A stretch of 64,000 bases of DNA, from contig JALBUN010000018.1 of NCBI GenBank assembly GCA_025174535.1, positions 939,001-1,003,000 on the forward strand, read 5' to 3'. Each line of letters opens with the position of its first letter. The first letter of the stretch is position 1. The notes under the pieces are model-generated. The model searched no databases. It saw only the letters and a list, made by a program, of their open reading frames with translations, and was not told the origin of the DNA. Source of the stretch: Cantharellus purpuraceus (lineage: Eukaryota > Basidiomycota > Agaricomycetes > Cantharellales > Hydnaceae). The translations under genes were made by a program, and so were the position numbers. Shown one piece after another: positions 33,941 to 44,782 of this stretch.

Positions 33941-35955
33941 ATGACCACCATGGCATCGAAGAACCTCCCGCCGCCCAGTGACGACGACCCTGAGACACAG
34001 GTCTTTGATGTCGATGCGGACTCTCCTGCTGCAACAGTCCCAGACAGCGGAGAAGGTAGCAAGCTCAAGATGATCGTGGGGTTGCTGAAGCGCTGCCTGG
34101 GTGTGAAGGATATCGCCGCCATGTGAGTTTTATACTGTGGAACAAAGGAATCTTATTGACTATTTGTGAAGGCGCTTGTCTCTGCCAGCGTCGTTGCTGG
34201 AGCCAATGCCCAACCTCGAATATTGGCAATATTTGGATCGTCCAGATCTGTTTGCAGCGTGCGCATGGATTAAGTCAACGAACGTTGTGCTTAACGCCTC
34301 TTCTGTAGCATTAATGACTCCGAAGATCCATTCCAACGTATGCTGGCCGTATTGCGTTTTACGTTTAGCAAAGAGCTTAAATTCATTGTGTGTCCTTTGT
34401 TCACTTTATGGTGTCGTGTTCTGACTATGTTGTAGCGTGGTAAGATTTGCAAACCATACAACTCAGTGCTAGGTGAACACTTCCGGGCGCACTGGGACGT
34501 CATCCCCGTCAGCTACCCAGCCGATCCTTCCGACCCGCCAATTCAGCACTTATATGTCGCCTTGCCTGCTGCTCCCTCCAGGAGCGACATTAACAGCATC
34601 AGAAGCGTCCAGAGCTCCGGTGTCAACGTCGCAGAGAACCATTTGAAGAATGCGGACACGCTCAGTGTGAATAGCACAAGTAGCGGTCTTACCAACAAGG
34701 TTGGAAATTCTTCGCCCACATCGATCCCACAAGTTGCAGTTGGAGAGACTAACTTGGCCGCGGGAATGTCAAATCTGAGTTTGGCCGGGAGCACTTATAA
34801 TCCGGAGACAGGCGAGCTGATTGAAGGAGAGGTGGAGGGTGGAGACCGTGTGCGTGTTATTTATTTGGTAAGTATATCATGTGATACCGTATCTGATGAC
34901 GACCCTCATCGGCCGGACGGTGAAGACGGAGCAGGTTTCACACCATCCTCCAATATCATCTTATTTCGTATCGTGCCCTGCGCGGCATGTAACAGCGTCT
35001 GGTGTAGATCAGATCTCGGCGAAGGTGTCTGGTACAACGATCCGTGTTTCTCCTGGATCTTCGAATAAGGGGATATTCGTGAGGATTCGCGAGGGTCCTG
35101 GCAAAGGCGAAAGGTACCAGATCACACATCCAACCGCACAGGTCAACGGTATCCTGAGAGGTAGCTTCTATGCAACAGTCGCAGACTCGGTAAGGGTTAT
35201 GAAGCTTGCTGTGGACAACGGCTTACCGGCTTTAGACCCTTATAACTGCAACTGGCGGAACGTCGGAGGTGAAATACCGTACAGTTCTTGATTATAAAGA
35301 TGAGGTACGAGAATAGCACACCTTCAGATCCCGGCCTTAAGTGCATGTTTTGCAGTCATGGTTAGGCAAGCCGCAGTTTGCACTTGAGGGTGTTATACAT
35401 ACGTATATGGAGAATGAGCTTGTGCATGAAACATGGACTCGCGTCAAGCATGTTCCGAAGGATCGTATTATTGCACAGATTGAGGGTTCGTGGAAGCAAC
35501 GGATAAAGTGGAGACGAATAGGCGAGACCGTACGTGACTGTTGTTTCCTGTCCTTGTGGAGTTCTCACATTCCATTAGGAGTGGAAGACGTTGATCGATC
35601 TATCGACATTGCACGTCGTGCCCAAGGCGGTACGCCCACTGTCGCGGCAGCACCCCAATGAGTCGCGCAAGTTGTGGGAGCATGTGACGAGCAACTTGCT
35701 GAAGAAGGAGTATGGTGAGGCGACGAGAGTGAAGCTTGCCATTGAGCAGAGGCAGCGGGATATTGCGGCGGAGCGGAAGAAGAAGGGCATAGAGTGAGGC
35801 GTTTGTCGTGTTTTTGTCCCTTTTTCACGACTGATACGTCATTCTCTGCATCCAGGTTTCAGCCAGTGTTCTTCGAGACAGATATCGAATCGGGAGAGTC
35901 ACGGTTAACAGCTGAGGGCGAGAGAGCCATCCAGGCAGAGCTCGAGCAATCATGA
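33941..35955 (+). CDS. Oxysterol-binding protein (KES1/OSH4-like, ORD only)
   Basis: Nine exons (33941-34122, 34172-34258, 34309-34387, 34436-34867, 34926-35189, 35236-35304, 35356-35529, 35579-35793, 35856-35955) keep phase throughout and give 533 aa. The lid region and core start LSLPASLLEPMPNLEYWQYL and FQRMLAVLRFTFS. The fingerprint EQVSHHPPISSYF (exon 5) binds phosphoinositide phosphate in this family. Later parts: SWLGKPQFALEGVIHTY, IEGSWKQRIKWRRIG, RPLSRQHPNESRKLWEHVT and LAIEQRQRDIAAERKKKG. No PH or ankyrin domain is present, so it is a short, lipid-exchange type acting at membranes. A Ser/Asn/Thr-rich insert of roughly 100 residues lies in exon 4 before the fingerprint, which the compact yeast Osh4 lacks. 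Confidence 0.95.
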
Positions 35956-36806
35956 TAGAGGGAGGAGGGCCGCTGGTGGGAACAACATTACAACGATTCC
36001 TAGAGCGCAAGTATAGAGATGGGGGAAGGAGGTCACGAGAATGCCAACAGAATCACGACACCGCATGTTTTTGCATATACTTCTTTACAAACGTACTAAT
36101 GGACCATCTATGCATGTTTCGAACTTGAGGACTTCTTTTTAGTAGAGTTATAGCACGTGGTGGCCATCCCTGAAGATCAAAAGTGGGGAACTGACTCGGA
36201 AGTAACTACCTCACAATCTCAAGCGCCCATCTTCGAATCCTGAGACCTGGCCACTGCACTTGACTCTGAGGAATAAACTAAGAGATCGTTGACTCTAAGC
36301 TCGAATTTTTTGTGGGCACAACTGAGAAGCTTCGCTATTATTGCTATTACTCCGTGAACCATATGCTTCCTCCGCGCTCCTCAGCTTGGACTCCGGGAGC
36401 TAGCGACCAGACGCCAGCTTAGCCGCCACCGGAACCCGGTGTCCATCCAAACAGCAGAGTACTATGACACACGCGCAGGAAGAAAGGAGCATGCACGGGA
36501 TGAATTAAGCTTCCCGAAACTGGTCAGGTTTCGCTGACGTGGATATTGGTGTCTTGCTGGCAGCTTCCCCCCCACGCGGTTTAATGGACGGAGTCAAGAT
36601 GTTACCCTGCTTTCTCGGCGTGTTACAGCTGCTCTGCTACTAGCTTTTGAATACCTTTACAACAGTCACAGGAGGTCATGTTCCTGGACAACACGCCCCT
36701 CCTCCCCCTGTGCTCCACTGATGCATGTATAAGAGTGTTATAAGAGCAGTTCATTTCGCTCCTCCCTCGCGAGTGTTTTTGTGGCGCATTTGACATTTTT
36801 TTCGCC
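35956..36806. other. Intergenic region
   Basis: No supported gene. The ORF on the minus strand at 36,623-36,976 mostly overlaps the next gene and is not protein-like. Confidence 0.45.
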
Positions 36807-37538
36807 ATGCTCTTTGTCGTTCTGGGCTTCCTTTTCGCTATCACGACCTCGCTCGCGGCACCGCCAGCATTGACACGCAAGGCTTGCCAGACGGTTCTGA
36901 ATGGACACCTGTCTCCTAACCGCGTTTCCGGTATACTTGACCATTGTCTATGATATCGATCTATAGGTATGCTCACGAGGACTCAGGCAATTTTGGTCTG
37001 ATCAAGGGCGGTCTCGCTTTTGATCCTATGAATCTCGCTATGGGGTTTCCGATCTCCCTGCAATCTTGCGGTTCTAGCGGGGCAACGAAGTCAGGTAGCA
37101 ATTATGTCTTTGAGGGGGGATGAAGTTCTGATATCCTTCACCTGCATACTTGTAGGACAGCTCGTCGCAAATTCGACCAGTCAATGTCTGGCCGTTCGCA
37201 ATGCCACGGCGACGCAGGGGCCCACGGTTGTAGGTGTTGACTGCTCAACAGCTTCAGCCAATGCAGCCACGACCTGGGTCATGTCCAATGGTTTCCTCTT
37301 CTGGGTACGTCTTGTGCCAGTCCTCCAGACATTGTTCCTCGTTTTGTCACTCGTACGCTTGCTTCAATTGATATTCAACATCCTCTAGACTGGCGAAACG
37401 ACGTCGAGTTGTGCGTCAGGCCTGTACGGATATCAGGCAGTCAGTACATCAGGAACGCCTTCGGCCGTTCAGAAGGCCCCTGTGACTCTCGGGTGCTCCA
37501 CGGCCAGCAATGTGTTTGGGTTCAGCGTTTTGGCTTAA
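36807..37538 (+). CDS. Small secreted protein with ricin-B-like repeats
   Basis: The ATG at 36807 begins a clear signal peptide (MLFVVLGFLFAITTSLAAPP) followed by ALTRKACQTVLNGHL. Later exons give YAHEDSGNFGLIKGGLAFDP, MGFPISLQSCGSSGATKS, then GQLVANSTSQCLAVRNATAT, VDCSTASANAATTWVMSNG and a last exon ending VTLGCSTASNVFGFSVLA with a TAA at 37538. The spacing of G-x-L, CL, and C...TW resembles two beta-trefoil (ricin B) repeats, a fold often used for sugar binding. The first intron is doubtful: the obvious donor at 36931 breaks the frame, while a weaker GTCTCC donor at 36911 with the acceptor ending at 36966 keeps it. Family assignment is by pattern only. Confidence 0.65.
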
Positions 37539-38117
37539 CGACAACTCCTCCGGCTGACCCTTCCCGCTGAAGCTCAAGTGGGAATCACGTTGCCTTTTCA
37601 CGCCCTTTGAATGTTCAATTTTGGTGTCCATGTAGCCCTTGTTGCCCTTCATTATCATGTCTGCGCCGTTTTTAGTTCGGTTTTCTCAGTGCGGTCCAAT
37701 ACTTTGCTGCAGTTTGTGTACAGTGAATTACCGGCAATCACTGAGACTTTATTTTTCATCAGTAGGTATCTAAACCTTGGAATTCAATTTATATCTTGTG
37801 CATTTTTGCATGCGTCCTATGAGTCACCATCAGCCGCTACGATAGCATCGGATGGATCGAGATGGCTTTTGACGTCAGAATTGTCGTAGTAGCATCACCA
37901 ATTCTATTGAATAGAAATCTCGCCTGAATTCTTGCCTTGCCTTCTGACCAAATGTTCAACACATTGATATACAACCCGGGCGTGCATGCTAGCTTGCAAT
38001 ACGCGTAGTTCCATGAGTACGAATAGCAATATAATCAGATATCAATTGGCATAGGATTTATGAATTGGTTTGATTTCCCCCCGGTGCGTCGCTAGAATTA
38101 AACAACCACCACAAGCA
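37539..38117. other. Intergenic region between convergent genes
   Basis: No supported coding sequence; the ORF at 37,611-37,889 has no recognisable feature. Confidence 0.4.
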
Positions 38118-39701
38118 TCATGCTGATACTGGCAAAAGGGTGTTGTCGCGTTTTATGACGATCTCAGCGAAGCGATATATATCATTAACCAGCTGCTCGG
38201 GTCTGCGATGAGAGAAGAAAAGTCAGCATATTCCTGGTGATTTAATGATGGTCGACATACTTTTCGTAAGCAGCAAAATGACCACCCGCTTCATGTTGTT
38301 TGTAGTATACGAGAGGCTGTCCCATGCTGCACCAACTATGATTCGATGGATTTGGTCAAAGATCTTTTGACAAGCATTACGCCAACACTTACTCTGCTGG
38401 GAGCCTGTATACCTCTTTGGGAAATGCGGATACCCCCAAAGGCACTTTGCTATAAGCTCGGACAGTTTCAGCAGCCTCGCCATCAAGACTTAAGAATTTG
38501 GCTTCTTTGTAATATCGCACGCCGCCCACGGGACCTGCGTTTGAGACCCAGTAAAGCATGACCCATGTCAAGATTTCATCAGGTGTCCAGGGGTAATCAT
38601 CTGTCCACCTATGAAGCTTCTCGTATATCCAGGCCAAGAGCGCGGTCGGGGAGTCTGTCAGCCCATACGCGAGTGTCTTCACATAACCTCAGGCTTTGAG
38701 TAAGTCAGGTGTCATGTTACATTACGAACCTGCGGCTTTGTACCCTGAATTCTCGAATATCCCGTTTCACTTCTCCCGAATTCTTGACTATCCTTAAGGT
38801 TTGCGATGTCACGTTTCGAGTAGCCTCCTGGTAGTCCCGCATAACCAAGAGCCGCCCTGAGAAGCCGTATGGGATTGCGGAAAAGAGTGGGCGGCGAAAC
38901 AAGAGGCATATTTGAATGGGTCGCCCTGCAGCTGCTACTGTGATTGACAGCCAGAGCTTTGACTATCATGGCGCCCCTAGACAAATAGGTAAGCCATGAT
39001 GAAATTATATAGCCCATCAACAATCACCAATCACCACCTTGGGCGATGTAATGATTGTACCCAAGCTTCTTCATGAGTTTGTCAAACATGAGTGCAGTGG
39101 TTTTTAGCGATAGTCCTGGGACTTTACTGGCCTCGGAGAACACATAGCCAGGTATACTTCCCATGGATGAGTAATGATCGTTTCGTTGTGCTGTAAAAAG
39201 ATCAACTTACGAGGGTGCAACGACGTGAAACGCAGGGTCTTTGGGATCTGATGGGTTGGTAAGTGGCTCAATGATCTTTATCACCTTTAAAATTGTAAGG
39301 TGATAAGCCTAAGCTCTCTCGATTTTGCAAAGGGCATATACCTCCAGAAAACTTCCAGGCCATCCGTGCGAAAAGATGAGAGGGGTAGCATTGGGATTGG
39401 CAGATCGTTTGTGCACGAAATGGAGGTTCAAGACACCGTGCGGATCTTCTGCGTCAATTTGTGTCGTGAACTGCGGCAACTTGGCATTGATGTCAGCTTC
39501 AATGTTACGCCAGTTGAAGGATGTTTTCCAGTAGTCCACGAGAACCTGGACACGTGGAGTAGGTGCACCGTAGCTCCATTCTGCCTCGGCAGACAGCTCC
39601 ACGTTTTGAGGGAACCGAGCAAGATTCAGACGTGTTCGAAGATCCACAAGGACATCGTCCGGGACGGATATAGTGAAAGGCGCAACTTCAGCGGATGCCA
39701 T
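38118..39701 (-). CDS. Microsomal-type epoxide hydrolase
   Basis: Minus-strand exons chain without a frame break from the ATG at 39701 to the TGA at 38118-38120. Exon 1 (39342-39701) encodes the EHN N-terminal domain (FTISVPDDVLVDLRTRLNLA, YWKTSFNWRNIEADIN) and ends with HGWPGSFLE; HGWPGS (residues 112-117) forms the oxyanion part. Following exons give VIKIIEPLTNPSDPKDPAFH, PGYVFSEASKVPGLSL, KLMKKLGYNHYIAQGGDWGA with the nucleophile Asp in GGDWG, NMPLVSPPTLFRNP, GTKPQTLAYGLTDSPTALLA, and finally HEAGGHFAAYEKPEQLVNDI with the catalytic His. These enzymes open epoxides to diols. The protein lacks an obvious N-terminal membrane anchor, so it may be soluble. Confidence 0.93.
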
Positions 39702-40336
39702 GGAATGCACAGCTAAAAACCGTTGCTGCTTATCTCACCTCAGGGCGCTGCTCGCTTATTGTTCGGTGTCAGATAGAGGTGACCGAGGGGTGTCGACGGA
39801 GGGGGTAATACGTAGTCCTATCTGAGGGATCCAATTCCTCGGATACTGTCATCAGTATAGACGGGAGTCAGAACTATAAACTCTTGTTGTCTCGTGCTAT
39901 CATCAGAAGAGTTTCCCTCTACAGGGGAAACTACCGAGCATATATACCGTGCACAGTCTATTATGTAAGGTCCGGAACCATCCGAGCACCCTTACCCATA
40001 AACGAGCAACCACAACATACATGAGACTCATACAAGAGGACAATTATCAGAGGAGCAGGTAGTGATTTCCGTGGGTTTTTCTTATTTACCAAATGTCAAC
40101 TTGGTTGTGAGTCGTGCGACTGGTTATCTGCTAGTCACTCAACGTTGCATATACGCTGAGTCTCATCAGAGTTGTTTGACTCCAAGAGGCCTTTCAACTA
40201 GCTCATAAGATTCTAGTATAGAAGCTGACGCAGATGGCACGCCTGATGGTGTGGACTTTCCCCTACGAATTTCCTCGTGATATATCTATTGATTTTGTTC
40301 GACTGTAGAAACAAACTACCACCAATCGCATCCAAC
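39702..40336. other. Intergenic region upstream of the epoxide hydrolase
   Basis: It holds the promoter side of the minus-strand gene. No ORF and no repeat was recognised. Confidence 0.4.
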
Positions 40337-40474
40337 ATGGACTCGTCTAACACTGCAGCCCAAGGCACAACGGCGCGTCAACCTTTCAGTGGTATACGGA
40401 AGGTGTCTAGCTCACCACCCCTGCGGCCAATACCACAGCCCACGGTGACAAATCCCATCGTCGAGGAAATCTGA
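40337..40474 (+). CDS. Short ORF of unknown nature
   Basis: An ATG at 40337 in good context opens 45 codons (MDSSNTAAQGTTARQPFSG, ending PTVTNPIVEEI) and a TGA. Low-complexity, Ser/Pro-rich. It could be the first exon of a gene whose other exons are lost, since the fragment at about 40,590 follows. Weak. Confidence 0.2.
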   Translation: MDSSNTAAQGTTARQPFSGIRKVSSSPPLRPIPQPTVTNPIVEEI

Positions 40475-40584
40475 ATACAAAGTATCTCCCATACGCCATG
40501 CCCAGGTAAAAGAATCACTAGCCATATTCCCTCTTATGTTCGCTATCCATGTTTCAATCGACGGTTTCTTACCCTCATACAGCA

Positions 40585-40738
40585 CAAAAAAAGGATTTCG
40601 GCCGATGAAGACACGCTGACTGAGCACGGCCGTGCGCAAGCACAAGAGCTAAACAAAAACATGGACCGACATGCGCATCAACGAGATCTATATACCTTCA
40701 TTTTCAAGATGCGTGTCACGAAACCACGGACAGCGGGA
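40585..40738 (+). pseudogene. Possible histidine-phosphatase-like fragment
   Basis: A short frame reads ISADEDTLTEHGRAQAQELN. The pattern D-x-x-LTE-x-GRAQAxxLN is typical of fungal phosphoglycerate-mutase-like proteins just after the first catalytic motif. The expected RHG motif upstream was not found and the frame ends within about 50 codons. Probably a relic, if it is real at all. Confidence 0.25.
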
Positions 40739-40884
40739 GGATGTTGAAGAAAGCATCGTCCCAACCGACACTGTGGACGCGAATTGAAGTATACGTTGCT
40801 GCACCAGTCACTAGCCCCATGGGTGATTGATTGATATTAGACCTGGTCGACCTACCCCCACTCTTATACCCACTGGCACCGCAC

Positions 40885-40980
40885 ACAGCCCTAGGACATT
40901 AAAAATAAGAAATTCAAATCAGGAACAGCTCTTTATTTAGCAGCACGATACACTGCACAACTATATCTCATGCTACAGGC
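40885..40980 (+). pseudogene. Short relic of a DUF6533 core exon
   Basis: The reading GTALYLAARYTAQLYLML matches the second core helix of the array genes (copy 3: GTALYFLARYSALLDL), with matching bases over about 55 nt and weaker similarity just before it. No other exon is near. It lies about 25 kb from the array. Confidence 0.5.
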
Positions 40981-43900
40981 CGGATGAACGGTCTTTGCGT
41001 CCTGTATACACGTTGAATCAGCCTTGTTCTCATTATATCAAACGCGGCACCCAATAAAGGGAAAAGGAAAGAAAGATAACCATATGAATGAGTTCTCCAA
41101 TGAAAGTCATAGGTGTGGACGCTCTCGTTCAGAGGGCAAAAAGGCACCCCTGAGCCAGTCAGGATGTGCATTCTGAATAATCAGTGCGCATCGTCTGACG
41201 TTTGGCTCGTCTGACCCTCCCTCGGTGAGGTGCGTTTTGAACGAAAAGCACCTGAACTCACAACTGCCATCAAGCTCCAAGCCTTGCTCGCACGCATTTG
41301 CATCAAGCAAGAAAAAGATAAGAATTCATTCACGAAAAAGAACACTCACCCCTTGCAAACGACATAAAGCCCGTAAAAGTGTCTGCAGCAAAAGAGACCA
41401 AGTAGTGCTGGGTATCGAGCTGGTAAGCATAGAGCTCTTCCAAGTTGGAATTCCCCGTGGCATATACGGCCAAATTCATGAAAGAGTGTGAGGGATGCGT
41501 GGGTTGTGCATGTGTGGTGTGTTTGTTTTTTTAAGCGGTGCTAGCTTGTTTGCTGGTTTGTTTCTTCGTCACGGATGAATGACCTATTTTGAGTGCCTAC
41601 TTCCACTATATGAGAGGAGTAACTGACTTGATGCAGCTCGGACCTAGATGCAAAAATTATCCGAGTCTCAGGAAAACACACAGTAGAGAGGCGGCAGCGG
41701 GCCGAGGGAAGCAGGCTTGAGGTAGCAAGTATAGAACGGCAACGTTTTTGGCCTGTGGTGAACGTGATCGTTGACAAATTGGTCACAGGTGCGTCCGGAT
41801 CGTTCGCATGCGAGAACGTACAGTAAAGTGCTTGTTTCGAAGGGAAACACCCTGGGCTGGTCACGGTTGGGTGGGATCGTGATGGCGGGGCTCAGCGTTC
41901 GTTGGGGAGCAGATTGCGAGATGGGGGTAAAAGTTGCTCCTTCAGTAGCAACGGCACCGCAACTTGAAGAGTTCACGACGAGACTCGTTTTTTTTTGCGT
42001 TCGGACTGCCGCATGTGAAATGGGTATATGTCCATGCCTAATCCAGCGTATAGGTACATTGCGGTGCATGACCCCCAACGCGTGGCCAGGTCATTGAAAT
42101 CCCCCTCTAATCGACGACCCGGCGTCCTGGGGCTAGGCCTAGGCCAGAGTCCTATGATCTCTCTTGGAATGCGCCACCGACCACTCACAGTGGCAGCGTT
42201 GCAAGCACAGGGGCGCCGTGCCCATGAAAGGGCTAACTTCGGAATTCCGGGGTCAAACCGTACGTCCCAGGACCGGCCGGGTCAATTAACGCTAACCAAA
42301 TGTCAACGAGAGAAGAAACGCTGGTGGTATATACACTACTGAGGCTGGGTGGTGGGAAGTTGGACTAGGGGGAAAAGTGATAAAGCGCCGTGTGTCAGAT
42401 ATATAGTGCAAGTTTAAGTGCTGATCAACTCGGACTGCCGGCATTTTGCAGGGTTATATGAAGTGTGGGCGTCGCTGTGATGGGGTGAGCGCTACTAAGG
42501 GTTTCACGTTGGACTGGGAGGTGATGATACTTGGATGCGCAATAAATGGTGCATGGTGCATAGCATGGTGGTATGGCAGAATACTTGCCTCTGGATATAG
42601 GTATATTGGAGGTTGGATCACGCTGGATATTAGATCATGATGTTCGGGTTGCCGCATGACACATGATTTCGAATTGGAGGAGCATGTCTCAGTGCACAAC
42701 TTTACCTCCAAGGGATCTCGGGTATGGCCAATGCATGCATGTAGAGAGTCTGATTGTAGAATGACGGCAAGCCCCATGTGATAGCCAACCAAATCCCCCA
42801 GTCACGGTCATACCGGACGCACGAAACACAGACTCTGGATAAAATGAAACCATACGCACGGTATGGCCATATATGTCACATTGGCGTGAGGCGGTGGCGC
42901 AGTTGTTGGGCACTGCCACAATGAGTACTGAGTCCGAGTTCCCCCTGGCCAATGTTTCGATAGCCTGGGCCTGAGGCATGAGTATTTCGATGCTTCATCG
43001 ATGCTGATTTTTTCAGTGCTGGTGCTGATCCTCCCAGGCTGCCGGCACATCATTTGGCCAAAATTTCAGCGTCGGGGCTGAGCGTTGAGCGTCAGGGTTG
43101 AGCGTACTGCCGCAACGGTGGAAGTTGCACTTGACTATTTGGTTCATGTGCGTTCACGATATCGGATATTCCGGGCACTGGCAGCGATGGTCTTTCTGTC
43201 GGTGTTTGACTGCGCTGCGGCGGTGCCGGGTGACAAAGCGGGTCGGAAATGAGGGGTTTCTACCACAGTGCTTTGCGATATGTCGATACCGCCTAGACCG
43301 AGGGGTGGTTAAGGGGTGGTACAGCAACGTTGTTCTTTCTATTTGGCGAGGTAGGCGCTTGTTTGCTTGGAACGTAAAGTCACCGTAGTCTCTGTGTTAC
43401 ATAATAGTAGCACACGTATGAGACAAGCTAAATCGAGGTTTGAATTGACCACTGGTACTCTTCGTCTACTTACGAAGTAACCGCAACACGTACTTTGTGT
43501 TGATCAGATGCGCTGCCTGATATATGATACTTCCAGAGTATGCTCTGTCAAGGCTTTCATGCCCGAGTCTGCGCCTTGACTTCCTGGCATGGAACTCAAG
43601 CGAGGCTCGTGGCGATGTGTGTCGTTCAGTCGAGCGTGCCAAATACGTTGGGTATGAGCTGACTGCAATGAGATCGATTCGGCTATGATCGACGAGATCG
43701 GTGTGATCGGTGGAACGTATGGTGAGTGGTGACTGTCACGCGCGTGGTCGAGTGGTTGTGCCAATCGATGTAGGCGCTCGTTAACGCGGTCCTGTGTGCA
43801 GTGCTGGTTGGTACAGGATGGGCGTTTGAGTGCCAAAAAAAAAGGATGAACGCGTGATGGACTACTGTATACGTCCAATGATGGCTATACTTGGTTGCAT

Positions 43901-44723
43901 TTGGGTGATTTGATGTGGGGGTAGAATGGTGCTGGTGGTCTCGTCGGGGCGGTGTATAGTGTAATGATGGAGACGGATGTGGGTGGATAGAGACATTGAT
44001 AGTACTTGCAGTGATTTTGGAGATGAACGCAAATTGTCGGTACAAATGCTACCTACAGATTTGGGGATACGTGTCCTAAGATTACGATTCTCGGATCTCA
44101 CGGGGCGTCATGAAAGGAAGCTCAAAGATAGAAAGCTGATTTTGCAATATAGAGTGAGATGCGGTGCATCGTGATCTCGCCTTTCTTAGGGATATTTTGG
44201 TCGCGCCCAGTTGAGCCATATCCGCTCTGACACTGGGGAGTATACCGACGGGGATCTCGTTCATCGTGGAGCGTGTCAGACACAATTAAATGTTCCATCG
44301 GTTGGTAAGCAGATGGGTGTACATGTGGATGAGCACTGCATGTGTCGGGTGTGGGCGGCCGGCAGATGCGGCAAAGGAGTGATCGGAGGTAAGAGGGATC
44401 TCGGAGCACGGGGTTGCGCCGGGAGTGAACGGAGCTGCCATGGCTGCCGTCGGTCGTCTTGTTCTCGAAAAAACCAGGGACGCGGCGCAGAGAGATAACT
44501 GTATGCCAAATGCAGATGTGTTTATATATAGTTTCCTAATTGTCTGCCGTCCATCGGGGTGCCCGGAATACGGCGCAGGAGCCATGTTTACGCTCAAACA
44601 ATTATATTGCCCGATACGGCGCAGATCGGCGCCACGATTCAGGGGAAGGAAACGCGAAAAACTCACAGGCCCTGCCACCACATGCCACCACGTGATAACC
44701 CCCATCTCGTCTCATCCCGCACG
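40981..44723. other. No supported gene for about 3.7 kb
   Basis: Both strands have ORFs up to about 139 codons (for example 41,668-42,078, 43,504-43,878, 43,683-44,045), but they are His/Thr/Ser-rich or overlapping and none has a recognisable domain or plausible splice partners. Base composition is uneven, with GT-rich stretches on the plus strand. Confidence 0.4.
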
Positions 44724-44730
44724 TATAAAA
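44724..44730 (+). promoter_or_regulatory. TATA box of the S10 carboxypeptidase gene
   Basis: TATAAAA lies 59 bases before the ATG at 44783 and 113 bases before the in-frame ATG at 44837. Confidence 0.6.
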
Positions 44731-44782
44731 ACACCCGTCCGTCCCCCAGCGCCCTCACAATTCCTCCTCCCAACCAGGTACG

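Noticed and set aside
36225..36245. TTCGAATCC near 36,234 as a possible tRNA T-loop.
   Set aside because: Flanking bases do not form the T stem and no matching acceptor stem was found within 100 bases.
43683..44045. His/Thr-rich 120-codon ORF on the minus strand, considered as a metal-binding protein.
   Set aside because: It overlaps other ORFs of similar length, has low-complexity composition, and lacks a start context or splice partners.
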